A stretch of DNA of 64,000 nt from Bradyrhizobium sp. CSA207 (GTDB taxonomy: Bacteria > Pseudomonadota > Alphaproteobacteria > Rhizobiales > Xanthobacteraceae): positions 62,001 through 126,000 of the forward strand of contig NZ_JAACFT010000020.1 in NCBI RefSeq assembly GCF_029051685.1. Direction: 5' to 3'. Shown piece after piece: positions 8,236 through 16,411 of this stretch. The notes beneath the pieces are model-generated. The model saw only the letters and a list, made by a program, of their open reading frames with translations, had not been told where the DNA came from and ran no database searches. The position numbers and the translations under genes were made by a program. Position 1 is the stretch's first letter, and every line of letters begins with the position of its first letter.

Positions 8236-9249
8236 CTACGGCTTCGGGTCCGCGACCGTGATGACGACCTTACCCCTCGCACGCCCGGTCTCGACATAGG
8301 CCAGCGCCTCCCCGGTCTCCTCAAACGGAAAGACCTTGTCCACGATCGGACGGATCACGCCGGATTCGATCAGGGACGTGATTTCCCTCAACTGCTGCCC
8401 CTGCGCACGCATGAACAGGAATGCGAAGCGCACACCTAGGCTTTTGGCTTTCTTCCGCGCACCGCGGCTAAGCAGGCGCGTTACAAGCCTCAGGAACAGG
8501 TTCAACCCTAGTTCCTTGGCGAAATCGGGATCCGGCGGCCCCGAAATCGAAATGAGGAGGCCACCGGGCTTGAGCACGCGCAGGGATTTTTCAAGCGTCT
8601 TGGCGTCCTGGCTGTGCAGGACCAGATCGTAGCCCGACAAGACCTTCTCGAAATCCTGCGTCTTGTAGTCGATGACCAAATCCGCACCGAGGCTTCTGAC
8701 CAGCTCGACGTTTCTCGTGCTCGTCGTGGTCGCAACTGTCGCCCCGAGATGCTTCGCGAGTTGTATGGCAAAAGTTCCGACACCGCCGGAGCCGGCCTGA
8801 ATGAAGACCTTCTGTCCAGGCTTCAACTTGGCCACCTCGACCAGCGCCTGCCAGGCGGTCAGCCCCACCAGCGGGATGGAGGCGGCTTCGTCCATGCTGA
8901 TGTTCTTGGGCTTTAGCGCCACGTCGGTTTCATTCACGGCAATGAATTCCGCGAACGTTCCGATCCGATGATCGCGCGGTCGTGCATAGACCTCGTCGCC
9001 CACCTTGAACCGCCCGACTTTGCTGCCAACCTTGGTGACTATCCCGGCAACATCGTGCCCCAGAACGAAAGGCGGACGATACGGCAGTATGAGCTTGAAT
9101 TCTCCGTCCCTGAGCTTGGAGTCCAGAAGGTTCACGCCAGTTGCACGAACGCGAACCAGGACATCATCGTCGCGCAACTCCGGCTCTGGCACGTCGGCCA
9201 AGCGCAGCGCACCTTTCTTTTTGTATCTGTCGACAACGAATGCCTTCAT
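8236..9249 (-). CDS. NADP-dependent MDR oxidoreductase (quinone/enone reductase type)
   Basis: A 337-residue medium-chain reductase. Seen: N-terminal GroES-like domain with RVRATGVNLLDSKLRDGE and FVLGHDVAGIV, cofactor domain with IQAGSGGVGTFAIQLAKHLG, and a TTTSTRN strand after it. No zinc-binding Cys cluster, so it belongs to the zinc-free quinone-oxidoreductase branch that reduces enones or quinones. MKAFVVDRYKKKG is the correct start: GGAGAAG precedes it and the upstream open frame has no family match. It lies 34 bp downstream of the alpha/beta hydrolase at 9284 and probably forms an operon with it. Physiological substrate unknown. Confidence 0.88.
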   Translation of the reverse strand: MKAFVVDRYKKKGALRLADVPEPELRDDDVLVRVRATGVNLLDSKLRDGEFKLILPYRPPFVLGHDVAGIVTKVGSKVGRFKVGDEVYARPRDHRIGTFAEFIAVNETDVALKPKNISMDEAASIPLVGLTAWQALVEVAKLKPGQKVFIQAGSGGVGTFAIQLAKHLGATVATTTSTRNVELVRSLGADLVIDYKTQDFEKVLSGYDLVLHSQDAKTLEKSLRVLKPGGLLISISGPPDPDFAKELGLNLFLRLVTRLLSRGARKKAKSLGVRFAFLFMRAQGQQLREITSLIESGVIRPIVDKVFPFEETGEALAYVETGRARGKVVITVADPKP

Positions 9250-9283
9250 GGCTTCTTCTCCGATTTGAAATCCGATTGCGGGA

Positions 9284-10147
9284 TCAGGCGCCGAGGAAGG
9301 ACAGGGCCTTCGGTACGAAATCGGCGTAGTACTGAAAAATCCCGCCATGCCCGGCATCTTCGTAGATAACGAGTTGCGCGCCCGAGATACGGCGCGCCAT
9401 ATCGATGCTGTTGGCAGTCGGCACCATGATATCATTGTCGCCATTCGCGATCAGTACCGGGATCCGAATGCTTCCGAGATCCTGAGGCGCTTGCTGGCCC
9501 CAGTTCTTGATCGCCTTGAGTTGCCGCAAGAAGGCTTCCGGTGTGGGCCCTTTGTCCCGATCTGCCTTGCGCTCCTTCAGCCGCTCAAGAAAGGCTGTTG
9601 CGGCTCGGCGACCGTTGGCCGTGGACGTGAAGAACAGGTAGAATTTTGGGTCTCGCAGTGTCAGCAAGCCCTTGATCATCAAAGGCCAGGACACTGGTCC
9701 CACCTTGTCGATACCAGTGCCGCCTGCCGGGCCAGTGCCGGTCAAAATGAGCTTTCGCACCAGGTCCGGCGCCTTCAGCGTAATATCCTGCGCCACAAAT
9801 CCGCCGAGGGAAAAGCCAAGCAGATCGACCTTTTCGAAGCCCAGCGCGCGGATGAGAGCAATCGCATCCCTCGCCATTTCGTCAACGGTAACGGGCGCTT
9901 TCCCGCCTGACACGCCGATACCTCGGTAATCGGTCGCGATCACACGATGCCTGGTAGCGAGGCCATCGACAATCCGCGGGTCGAAATTGTCGAGAACCGC
10001 GCCCCAATGGTTGAGAAGGATCAACGGCACGCCGGCGCGGGGACCGATATCGCGATAGGCAAAAGCCGTTCCTGCAGCACTGATCGAAAGATTAGGCGCA
10101 TCGACATAGCGCACGACCGATCCGGTGTGACTGACATAACTGGTCAT
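9284..10147 (-). CDS. Alpha/beta hydrolase (paralogue of 7284-8129)
   Basis: A 287-residue hydrolase with LLNHWGAVLDNFD (oxyanion region), nucleophile elbow LLGFSLGGFVAQDI, the acid strand VLIANGDNDIMVPT and catalytic His in EDAGHGGIFQYY. Closely similar to the hydrolase two genes downstream, so the operon carries a duplicated enzyme. Cytoplasmic, no leader. Start ATG at 10147 follows GGAG. First strong gene of the leftward operon with the MDR reductase; the two TetR-type palindromes at 10465-10505 lie upstream and may serve both directions. Such enzymes often cleave esters, lactones or 1,3-diketone-like C-C bonds; which applies here is not visible. Confidence 0.88.
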   Translation of the reverse strand: MTSYVSHTGSVVRYVDAPNLSISAAGTAFAYRDIGPRAGVPLILLNHWGAVLDNFDPRIVDGLATRHRVIATDYRGIGVSGGKAPVTVDEMARDAIALIRALGFEKVDLLGFSLGGFVAQDITLKAPDLVRKLILTGTGPAGGTGIDKVGPVSWPLMIKGLLTLRDPKFYLFFTSTANGRRAATAFLERLKERKADRDKGPTPEAFLRQLKAIKNWGQQAPQDLGSIRIPVLIANGDNDIMVPTANSIDMARRISGAQLVIYEDAGHGGIFQYYADFVPKALSFLGA

Positions 10148-10150
10148 CGC

Positions 10151-10405
10151 TTACTCCATTGTCCGGCTCGGACCGGAAATCCTAAGATGCAGGGATATTC
10201 GGTCGGATGGCGCAGCTCCCTGCTTGCGCGCCACGACGCCGGCTACGCTGGCGAGTGACGTATCGGGACGGAACAAGCCGGGGACAGACATTAAGAAAGT
10301 GCCGCTACCCTGCCCTTGCGCGGTAGCAGGAGCCTTGCCGATGCCAGCCGACACGCCGGCGAGAAACGCGGTCTTCTGGCGCGCCCTGGCCTTCCTCATC
10401 GGCAT
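10151..10405 (-). CDS. Doubtful small ORF in the hydrolase leader
   Basis: An 84-codon frame ending four bases before the hydrolase ATG (10147), whose ribosome-binding site overlaps its stop. AAAGG precedes the ATG. The product is Ala/Arg/Gly-rich with one weakly hydrophobic stretch and resembles no family. It may be a leader peptide, but chance is equally likely in this GC-rich DNA. Confidence 0.2.
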   Translation of the reverse strand: MPMRKARARQKTAFLAGVSAGIGKAPATAQGQGSGTFLMSVPGLFRPDTSLASVAGVVARKQGAAPSDRISLHLRISGPSRTME

Positions 10406-10464
10406 CCTTTGGCGAAACAAGGTCTCCTTGGACGGTTCGGAAGTGTCACTTGTCCCACTTTTTT

Positions 10465-10505
10465 GATGACGTCCGTCATCTTAACTGATAGATGACGATC
10501 GTCAT
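10465..10505. promoter_or_regulatory. Twin TetR-type operators
   Basis: GATGACG-TC-CGTCATC (10465-10480, 7-bp arms) and the perfect 14-bp palindrome ATGACGATCGTCAT (10492-10505), centres 26 bp apart. They lie between the leftward hydrolase operon and the rightward TetR gene at 10611, the normal place for TetR autoregulation. They share the core with sites at 8158 and 15071. Confidence 0.65.
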
Positions 10506-10610
10506 GAATAATGTCAAGCGGAGTTTTTGCGAATCTGACACCGCTCGGCCGCGGCCGGTTGGGACCGCCAGAAGAAAGTCCGGTCCTGCTACCAACGGAG
10601 TGAGCAAACC

Positions 10611-11213
10611 ATGAGGGTGTCACGAGAAAAGGCGCAGGCGAACCGCGAACAGATTATCGAGACTGCGGCGCGCCTGCTGCGTGAGCATGGTTTCGACGGC
10701 ATCGGCGTCGCCGACATCATGAAAGCAGCGGGGCTGACTCATGGCGGCTTCTATCGCAACTTCGCTTCAAAGGACGATCTGGCGGTCAAGGCCAGCGAAC
10801 ATGCGATGGCGGATACGATAGCGTTGCTGAAGAATGGGCTGGCTCAACAGCAGCCTCAAGATCCGTTGCGTGCGGTGATCGAAAGCTATGTATCGTCGGC
10901 CCATCGCGACGATCCAGGTTCCGGATGCATTCTGCCGGCGTTGGCGGCGGACGCCGCGCGCCGCGATGATCCTGCTCTGCGCGCCGTCTTCATTACGGCG
11001 ATCCAATACTATCTCGACCAGATTGCGAAACTGTCATCCGCGAGCCCAGGGGCTGCAGGCAGCAGACATCCCGCAGCCATCCTGTCGGAGATGGTAGGCG
11101 CTGTCATATTGTCTCGGGTGATTGCGAACGACCCTCTGGCTGAATCGCTGGTTGCTGCCGTCGTGGCGGATATTGCCGGACCATCTCCTGGACGCGCATC
11201 GGACGAAGAGTGA
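10611..11213 (+). CDS. TetR-family regulator (NemR-like Cys)
   Basis: A 200-residue repressor. The N-terminal helix-turn-helix reads IGVADIMKAAGLTHGGFYRN (residues about 36-55), the typical TetR signature. The ligand domain holds PGSGCILPALAADAARR; its only Cys is at the position where E. coli NemR has Cys106 in SGCLTVKLSAE, the residue that senses electrophiles and hypochlorous acid. That Gly-Cys is also common in TetR proteins not known to be redox sensors. It lies downstream of two strong palindromes, so autoregulation plus control of the divergent hydrolase/MDR operon is likely. It resembles the second TetR at 14314 (same LTHGGFY and GC.LP.LA.D.AR). Confidence 0.9.
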   Translation: MRVSREKAQANREQIIETAARLLREHGFDGIGVADIMKAAGLTHGGFYRNFASKDDLAVKASEHAMADTIALLKNGLAQQQPQDPLRAVIESYVSSAHRDDPGSGCILPALAADAARRDDPALRAVFITAIQYYLDQIAKLSSASPGAAGSRHPAAILSEMVGAVILSRVIANDPLAESLVAAVVADIAGPSPGRASDEE

Positions 11214-11253
11214 CGCAGCGCGCCGGCGGCCCGTGTTTCCCGTCGGAGGAGCG

Positions 11254-11958
11254 TCACCAGTTTTCGCGGAACGGCCGCAGTTCCGTGAGGAATGACCAAG
11301 CCGATCGGTCCTGACCGTAGAGATGGTACAGTTCGTCGGCGATGGCGGCGGGTTTGATGAAGAATTCATCCGGCCTGTCGCTCATTCGCGCGCGCATTCG
11401 GGGCGTGTCGATCACGGCATCGATCAGAAGATAGGCGACGTGCACGCCGTGAGGTCCCATGTCACGCGCGATCGACTCGGCCAAAATACGCTGCGCCGCC
11501 TTTGTCGGAGCGAAGCCTGCGAAATTGGCTTTGCCCCGGATCGAAGACGTGTTTCCGGTCACCAGGATCGCGCCCTTGCCCCGGTCAATCATGTCGGGAG
11601 CCACTTCGCGCGCGAGATACAACAAGCCCATCACGTTGACATCGAAATTACCCTTCAGCATCTTCGGCTCGATTTCGCGAAAGCTTCCCCAACCCCCGCC
11701 TACTGCGTTGTGGACGAGAACTTCAGCTGGGCCGAAGCGGCGCTTCACATCAGTGACTACGGTCCGCACCTGGCTCTCGTCCGCGACGTCGCAGGTCATC
11801 GCGTGGACATCGGGTAGCTCTTGCGCAAGGCGATTGATGAGCTCCGCTGAACGGGCAAGCGCGATCACGCGTAACCCGCCAGCAGAGAAGCGCTTGACGA
11901 TGGCAGCTCCGGTGCCCGGCCCGACCCCGGTCACGATCGCGATTGGTTTCTCGGTCAT
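11254..11958 (-). CDS. SDR protein with Phe in place of the catalytic Tyr
   Basis: A 234-residue SDR-fold protein. The glycine loop is partly degenerate (VTGVGPGTGAAIVKRFSAGG), the strand after it reads VHNAVGG, and the active-site motif is FAPTKAAQR, so the essential Tyr is Phe while the Lys is kept. The C-terminal WSFLTELRPFRENW matches the paralogue at 6153-6932. This is the hallmark described for conserved-domain subgroup SDR_c10. The start follows GGAGGGAG. It lies 16 bp after the molybdopterin oxidoreductase and is probably the last gene of the tetR-oxidoreductase-SDR operon. Classical dehydrogenase activity is doubtful. Confidence 0.85.
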   Translation of the reverse strand: MTEKPIAIVTGVGPGTGAAIVKRFSAGGLRVIALARSAELINRLAQELPDVHAMTCDVADESQVRTVVTDVKRRFGPAEVLVHNAVGGGWGSFREIEPKMLKGNFDVNVMGLLYLAREVAPDMIDRGKGAILVTGNTSSIRGKANFAGFAPTKAAQRILAESIARDMGPHGVHVAYLLIDAVIDTPRMRARMSDRPDEFFIKPAAIADELYHLYGQDRSAWSFLTELRPFRENW

Positions 11959-11974
11959 TTGAACTCCCTCCGCG

Positions 11975-14299
11975 CTATTGTCCGGCTGCTCTCAAATGAA
12001 TTCGCTCGGACTGCGACTGATAGGCGGCCGCCTCCTGCGCAGACACCAGGGCCAAACGAACTGCAACGTTCTTGTGGTAGGGCGTACCCGCGATGGGATC
12101 ACGGTTGCCGCTCTCGGTGAGCAGATTGATGCGTGGCCCGTTGATCAGACGCTCTCCGTCCGACGTGGGGTATGCCTGACCATAGCCGTGCGGCAGCGCC
12201 AGCTGGCCGTTTCGCATGGCGTCATCGACCTTGCAGCGGACGACGAGCCGGCCGACCACGGATTCCACGGCGACCCAGTCACCATCCTCTGCGCCCAGCT
12301 TTCTCAGATCGTTGGAATTGATCAGCATGGCGCCATCCGGATCCTCGCGACGCCATGCGGGATCGCGAAAGATCTGGTTGGCATTGAACATGCGGCGGCC
12401 ACCAGCTGCCAACATGAACGGAAACTCCTTTGGCGCTCCCGCCGCCTGGGCATCGAGACGCGCCAGCCATTCCAGCATCTGCGGGATGGCCAGCCGAACC
12501 ATGCGATCCGAATGGCTGATCAATGACCAGACCTCGTCATAGTCGTGCTGGGTAATCGCTGTGCCCTGTCGGTTGGCCACGATTGTATCGAACAGGAGAT
12601 CGCCGAGCTGATGATCCGCCACGTCGTCCAACGCGCCGATCGCTCGCCGCACCGCTTGGGGCGACCGCTTCGCACAAGCCAGTGCCGCGCTCCACAACGG
12701 CGCAGCGGCCGCCGTGCCATCGGGAAGCGTCTGCCCAAGCGTATGGTAAAGCACCAAGGCAGCGACTGCAGCGGCGGAGGGGTTTTCTGCAATGAAGATA
12801 CGAAAGGCGCCTGCGAACTCGGCTCGGGAACGCCGCGCCGCCTCCCGCAGGGGCGCCAGCACATTGTCACCTGGTAGAAGCCCCAAGGCGATCGCAAGCC
12901 GCGTGTAGATCTCGGGCTCCGGCAAAGTGCCGGCGAGGGGCGGCAAGACGTTCGCACGAACGTGAAAATAGTTCGTCGGGAACTCGAAGTTGAACAAGGT
13001 GAATTCTGTTTTTTCAAATTGCGAAGATGCCGGGAGAACGTAATGCGCGAGCCGCGCGGTTTCCGTCATCGCAACGTCAACCACGACGCACAGGTCGAGC
13101 GAGCGCAGCGCGCGTTCTACCGCCTCGGTGTTTGCCGCCGTGTTGGCGGGGTTGGAACTGTCGATCCAGGCGCAACGCAACCGGTCGGGATGGTCGTTGA
13201 GCACCGCTTCGGGGAAAATGTTGGGCGGCAGCAAGCCCCCAATGATCGCGTCACCGGTCGGTACGAACGTCTGGTTTGGAGAATTGCCCCATAGCGGTTG
13301 GAGCCAGCTATGCAATTGGTTGGTGCCTTTACGGCCGAAATTGCCGGAAAGCATGATCAAGAGCTTTTCGAGATAGGAGTTGAGCGTCGAGTTGATGCCC
13401 TGCTGGATGCCAAGCTCGACCCGCACCACCATCGCCTTCGCCGCTGCGATCATCGCGGCGCAACGCTCCACATCCGCGATCGAGACATCGGCGGCGGCGG
13501 CCCATTCTTCAACGGGAATGTCTAGTAGCGCCTGCCTCACTTCTGCGAAGCCGATCGTGTGCTCCTGAATGAACGCGTGGTCGATGCGGTCGGACCGGAC
13601 AAGCGTGGCCAGCAGCGCGCCAAGGAGAAACGTGTCGGCGCCTGGACGAACTGCGAGATGCAGATCCGCCATTTCGGCGGTTTCGGTTCGCCGGGGATCA
13701 ATGACGATCAGCTTACGTGCGGGATCCTTGCGGATTTGATTGAGATGATCGCGCGCATTGGGGAAGCCGTGCGCGATCCAGGGATTTGCACCGATGACAA
13801 GTAAGAGATCGCAATGATGTACGTCTTCGGCAGTATGGCACGTCTGGCTCCCGAACATGTGGCCATTGACCCAGAAGTCGCCGGTTTTCTCCTGCGAGAG
13901 GGCGTTGAAGACGCTGCGCGAACCCAGCGCGCGCAATAATCCGCTGGCATAGGCGCCGCCGGCGTGATTGCCCTGCCCGCCGCCGCCGTAAAGGGCAATA
14001 CTCTTGCCGCCATGCTTGTCGACGATGTCTCGCAGCCGCGCCGCGATTTCCGAGATCGCTACATCCCACTCGATTTCGTCGAAGCCGCCGTCCGTGCGCC
14101 GACGTAGCGGCTTCGTTAGCCGATCCCTGTGATGCGCATAATATGGAATCCGGGCCGCCTTATTGCAGAGATAGCCCTGTGATTTCGGGCTCGAACGGTC
14201 GCCTCGCACCTTCTCGAGGCGCTCGTCGTTCACGAAGACCTCGATCCCGCAATTGATGTAACACAGGTTGCAGGCTGTCTTGAGCCACTTGCCAGCCAT
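11975..14299 (-). CDS. Molybdopterin oxidoreductase (DMSO-reductase superfamily) with N-terminal 4Fe-4S site
   Basis: A 774-residue enzyme predicted to bind bis-MGD and one 4Fe-4S cluster. Cys10, Cys13, Cys17 and Cys45 give the C-x2-C-x3-C-x27-C pattern. DLLLVIGANPWIAHGFPNAR and KLIVIDPRRTETA are the cofactor-binding Rossmann motifs, and the C-terminal barrel has LINSNDLRKLGAEDGDWVAV. No Tat signal, so cytoplasmic. At the place where FdhF has Sec and others Cys or Ser, I see ALSQEKTGDFW with neither Cys nor Sec, so the metal ligand is uncertain. It lies 14 bp after tetR and 16 bp before the SDR. No partner subunit is encoded nearby. Substrate unknown; it probably belongs to an uncharacterised MopB subgroup. 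Confidence 0.85.
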   Translation of the reverse strand: MAGKWLKTACNLCYINCGIEVFVNDERLEKVRGDRSSPKSQGYLCNKAARIPYYAHHRDRLTKPLRRRTDGGFDEIEWDVAISEIAARLRDIVDKHGGKSIALYGGGGQGNHAGGAYASGLLRALGSRSVFNALSQEKTGDFWVNGHMFGSQTCHTAEDVHHCDLLLVIGANPWIAHGFPNARDHLNQIRKDPARKLIVIDPRRTETAEMADLHLAVRPGADTFLLGALLATLVRSDRIDHAFIQEHTIGFAEVRQALLDIPVEEWAAAADVSIADVERCAAMIAAAKAMVVRVELGIQQGINSTLNSYLEKLLIMLSGNFGRKGTNQLHSWLQPLWGNSPNQTFVPTGDAIIGGLLPPNIFPEAVLNDHPDRLRCAWIDSSNPANTAANTEAVERALRSLDLCVVVDVAMTETARLAHYVLPASSQFEKTEFTLFNFEFPTNYFHVRANVLPPLAGTLPEPEIYTRLAIALGLLPGDNVLAPLREAARRSRAEFAGAFRIFIAENPSAAAVAALVLYHTLGQTLPDGTAAAAPLWSAALACAKRSPQAVRRAIGALDDVADHQLGDLLFDTIVANRQGTAITQHDYDEVWSLISHSDRMVRLAIPQMLEWLARLDAQAAGAPKEFPFMLAAGGRRMFNANQIFRDPAWRREDPDGAMLINSNDLRKLGAEDGDWVAVESVVGRLVVRCKVDDAMRNGQLALPHGYGQAYPTSDGERLINGPRINLLTESGNRDPIAGTPYHKNVAVRLALVSAQEAAAYQSQSERIHLRAAGQ

Positions 14300-14313
14300 G
14301 ATGGTGACCTCCC

Positions 14314-14946
14314 TTACTTTTGTGTTTTTTCGCGACGCGTTACCTTCATGGCCCGTCGCTGGGGCTTCCGAATCCGGCCTCCGGCGGTCCGACGTCCGGC
14401 ATCGAGAATGCAGTCGGAAAGTTTCCCCACGCCGACGGCACGCGACAGCACGATCGATCCGACCATGGTTGCGATAGCGCCCGCCGCGACTTGGCGTGCC
14501 TGTCGAGGTTGAGACTCACCGGGAAGCAGCTCGACAAGGACATCGATCATCATCTCCAGTCTGGAAGCCAGGGCCTGCTGCTCGCTCGGGCCAGATCGAG
14601 CTACGTCGACGGCCAGGGTCGGAAGCGCGCAACCCTGTTTGGGGTTGTCGCGATGCCGAGGACTGAGATAATCGGCGATTAGCGCCTCGAAGCGCTCGCC
14701 GTTGGGCTTCCCGCTCGCCAGCTTTTTCCAGCGCTCGGTCATTTGGTCCATTGCAAAAGCGATCGCTTCGCCAACGAGGGCGGCGCGTGACTCGAAATGG
14801 TTGTAGAAGCCGCCGTGCGTCAGACCCGCAAGCTTCATCAAGTCGACGACACTGAGTCCTTTGGCACCCTTCTGGCGCAAACCGTAGGAGGCATTTTCAA
14901 CGATCCGACTGTGGGTTTGACGCCTGTGGTCTTCGACGTATCGCAT
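14314..14946 (-). CDS. TetR-family regulator, second copy type
   Basis: A 210-residue TetR protein. Helix-turn-helix: SVVDLMKLAGLTHGGFYNHF. Ligand domain includes PKQGCALPTLAVDVARSG, matching the first TetR (10611) and placing a Cys at the NemR Cys106 position. The ATG at 14946 is preferred to one at 14961 because GGAG lies in front of it. The C-terminal tail is long and basic. It is the first gene of a leftward operon (tetR, molybdopterin oxidoreductase, Tyr-less SDR) and diverges from the thiolase gene, with a 20-bp inverted repeat between them. It probably represses both directions until a ligand or thiol modification releases it. Confidence 0.88.
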   Translation of the reverse strand: MRYVEDHRRQTHSRIVENASYGLRQKGAKGLSVVDLMKLAGLTHGGFYNHFESRAALVGEAIAFAMDQMTERWKKLASGKPNGERFEALIADYLSPRHRDNPKQGCALPTLAVDVARSGPSEQQALASRLEMMIDVLVELLPGESQPRQARQVAAGAIATMVGSIVLSRAVGVGKLSDCILDAGRRTAGGRIRKPQRRAMKVTRREKTQK

Positions 14947-15070
14947 CGCCACTCCGTTCAAGGTCTTAAGGACATCGGCTGTAGAAACCGTCCTCCGTCT
15001 CCTCCGAGCAATTTCTGGAACCGCGCTTCCTGATGGTCACGGCAACATTTCATTGCAATGCCGGCCATCT

Positions 15071-15090
15071 TATATGACTATCATCATATA
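15071..15090. promoter_or_regulatory. Inverted repeat TATATGA-N6-TCATATA between tetR and thiolase
   Basis: Perfect 7-bp arms, 29 bp before the thiolase ATG and about 125 bp before the TetR start. It also contains ATGACTATCAT, which matches the 8158 site (ATGATTATCAT) at 10 of 11 positions. Likely operator for the second TetR. Confidence 0.55.
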
Positions 15091-15118
15091 ACAACTACCA
15101 TCAGCAGGAGCGTTCGCC

Positions 15119-16318
15119 ATGGCCGTTGCTTCCGACCCCGTCGTCATCCTTTCCGCCGTCCGCACACCGCTGGGCCGCTTCATGGGCGAGTTGTCGCCTC
15201 TCAGCGCCCACAAGCTCGGCTCTCACGTGATCGGTGCGGCGCTCGAAAGGGCCAAGCTTGCGCCCGAACGGATCGACGAAGTTTTTATGGGCAACGTGCT
15301 CCCGGCCGGACAAGGTCAGGCGCCGGCACGTCAGGCGGCCCGCGGCGCCCATTTGCCGGATGCTACCGGCGCCACCACCGTCAACAAGGTCTGCGGTTCC
15401 GGCATGAAGGCGACCATGCTGGCGCACGACATCATCAATGCCGGCTCAGCCGAGATTGTATCGTCCGGCGGCATGGAGAGCATGAGCAATGCGCCCTATC
15501 TGCTGGCCAAGGCTCGCGGCGGTTACCGCGCTGGCCATGACCGCATCATCGATCACATGATGATGGACGGTCTGGAAGATGCTTACGAGACAGGCCGCTC
15601 GATGGGAGATTTCGGCGAGGCCACTGCGGAGGCCTATCAGTTCACCCGCAAGGATCAGGACGCCTACGCAATGGAGACGCTCACCCGCGCCCGCAAGGCG
15701 GTCGAGGGCGGCGCGTTCAGGGCCGAGATCGCGCCGATCACGCTGACTGAAAAGGCCGGGCCGCGCATCATCGCGAACGACGAACATCCACTGAAGGTGG
15801 ATCCCGCCAAGATCCCCGGATTGAAAGCAGCTTTCCGCGCCAACGGCACCATTACGCCGGCCGCCTCCTCCGCCAATGCCGATGGCGCCGCGGCTATCAT
15901 CCTCGCGAAACGCTCCCTCGCGGATCGCGACGGCCTGCCCGTGCTGGCCGAGATCAAGGGCCACGCCACCCACAGCCAGGAACCGCAATGGTTCACTACA
16001 GCGCCGATCCCGGCCATTCGCAAGCTGCTGGACAAGGTCGGCTGGAGCGTTGGCGATGTTGATCTGTTCGAGATCAATGAGGCCTTTGCGGTGGTGGCGA
16101 TGGCGGCTCAGAAGGATCTCGGCATCCCCAGGGAGAAGCTGAACGTCAATGGCGGGGCGTGCGCGCTCGGTCATCCGATCGGTGCCACCGGCGCGCGCCT
16201 GATCGTGACTTTGTTGCATGCGCTCGAAGCCCAGAACCTCAAACGCGGCGTCGCGGCGTTATGCATCGGTGGCGGTGAAGCCACCGCCATTGCGATCGAG
16301 CGCGTCGCCCGCGGATAG
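15119..16318 (+). CDS. Acetyl-CoA C-acetyltransferase / thiolase
   Basis: Biosynthetic-type thiolase of 399 residues: condenses two acetyl-CoA, or cleaves 3-ketoacyl-CoA with CoA. Catalytic nucleophile Cys in NKVCGSGMKA (about residue 92), the NEAF motif, His in CALGHPIGATGAR and the second Cys in LCIGGGEATA. Start ATG at 15119 follows CAGGAG. It diverges from the TetR/molybdopterin operon, with an inverted repeat between. With the acyl-CoA ligase and acrylyl-CoA-reductase-like gene it suggests a CoA-linked degradation route. There is no PHA synthase or acetoacetyl-CoA reductase next to it, so a role in polyhydroxybutyrate is not supported here. Confidence 0.92.
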   Translation: MAVASDPVVILSAVRTPLGRFMGELSPLSAHKLGSHVIGAALERAKLAPERIDEVFMGNVLPAGQGQAPARQAARGAHLPDATGATTVNKVCGSGMKATMLAHDIINAGSAEIVSSGGMESMSNAPYLLAKARGGYRAGHDRIIDHMMMDGLEDAYETGRSMGDFGEATAEAYQFTRKDQDAYAMETLTRARKAVEGGAFRAEIAPITLTEKAGPRIIANDEHPLKVDPAKIPGLKAAFRANGTITPAASSANADGAAAIILAKRSLADRDGLPVLAEIKGHATHSQEPQWFTTAPIPAIRKLLDKVGWSVGDVDLFEINEAFAVVAMAAQKDLGIPREKLNVNGGACALGHPIGATGARLIVTLLHALEAQNLKRGVAALCIGGGEATAIAIERVARG

Positions 16319-16411
16319 CACAGGCAACCCAGCGAACACGGCTCGGCGAGCGGCGCGAACCGTGTCGCTCGCCGTCTTGTAACCTGCCTATCCCTCGGCG
16401 CGAAAGTTCAC

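Noticed and set aside
10151..10405. Small ORF as a confident gene
   Set aside because: Weak ribosome-binding site and low-complexity product; listed only as doubtful.
15119..16318. Thiolase as part of a polyhydroxybutyrate operon
   Set aside because: No phaB, phaC, phasin or phaR gene is adjacent; the divergent TetR and downstream exporter point elsewhere.
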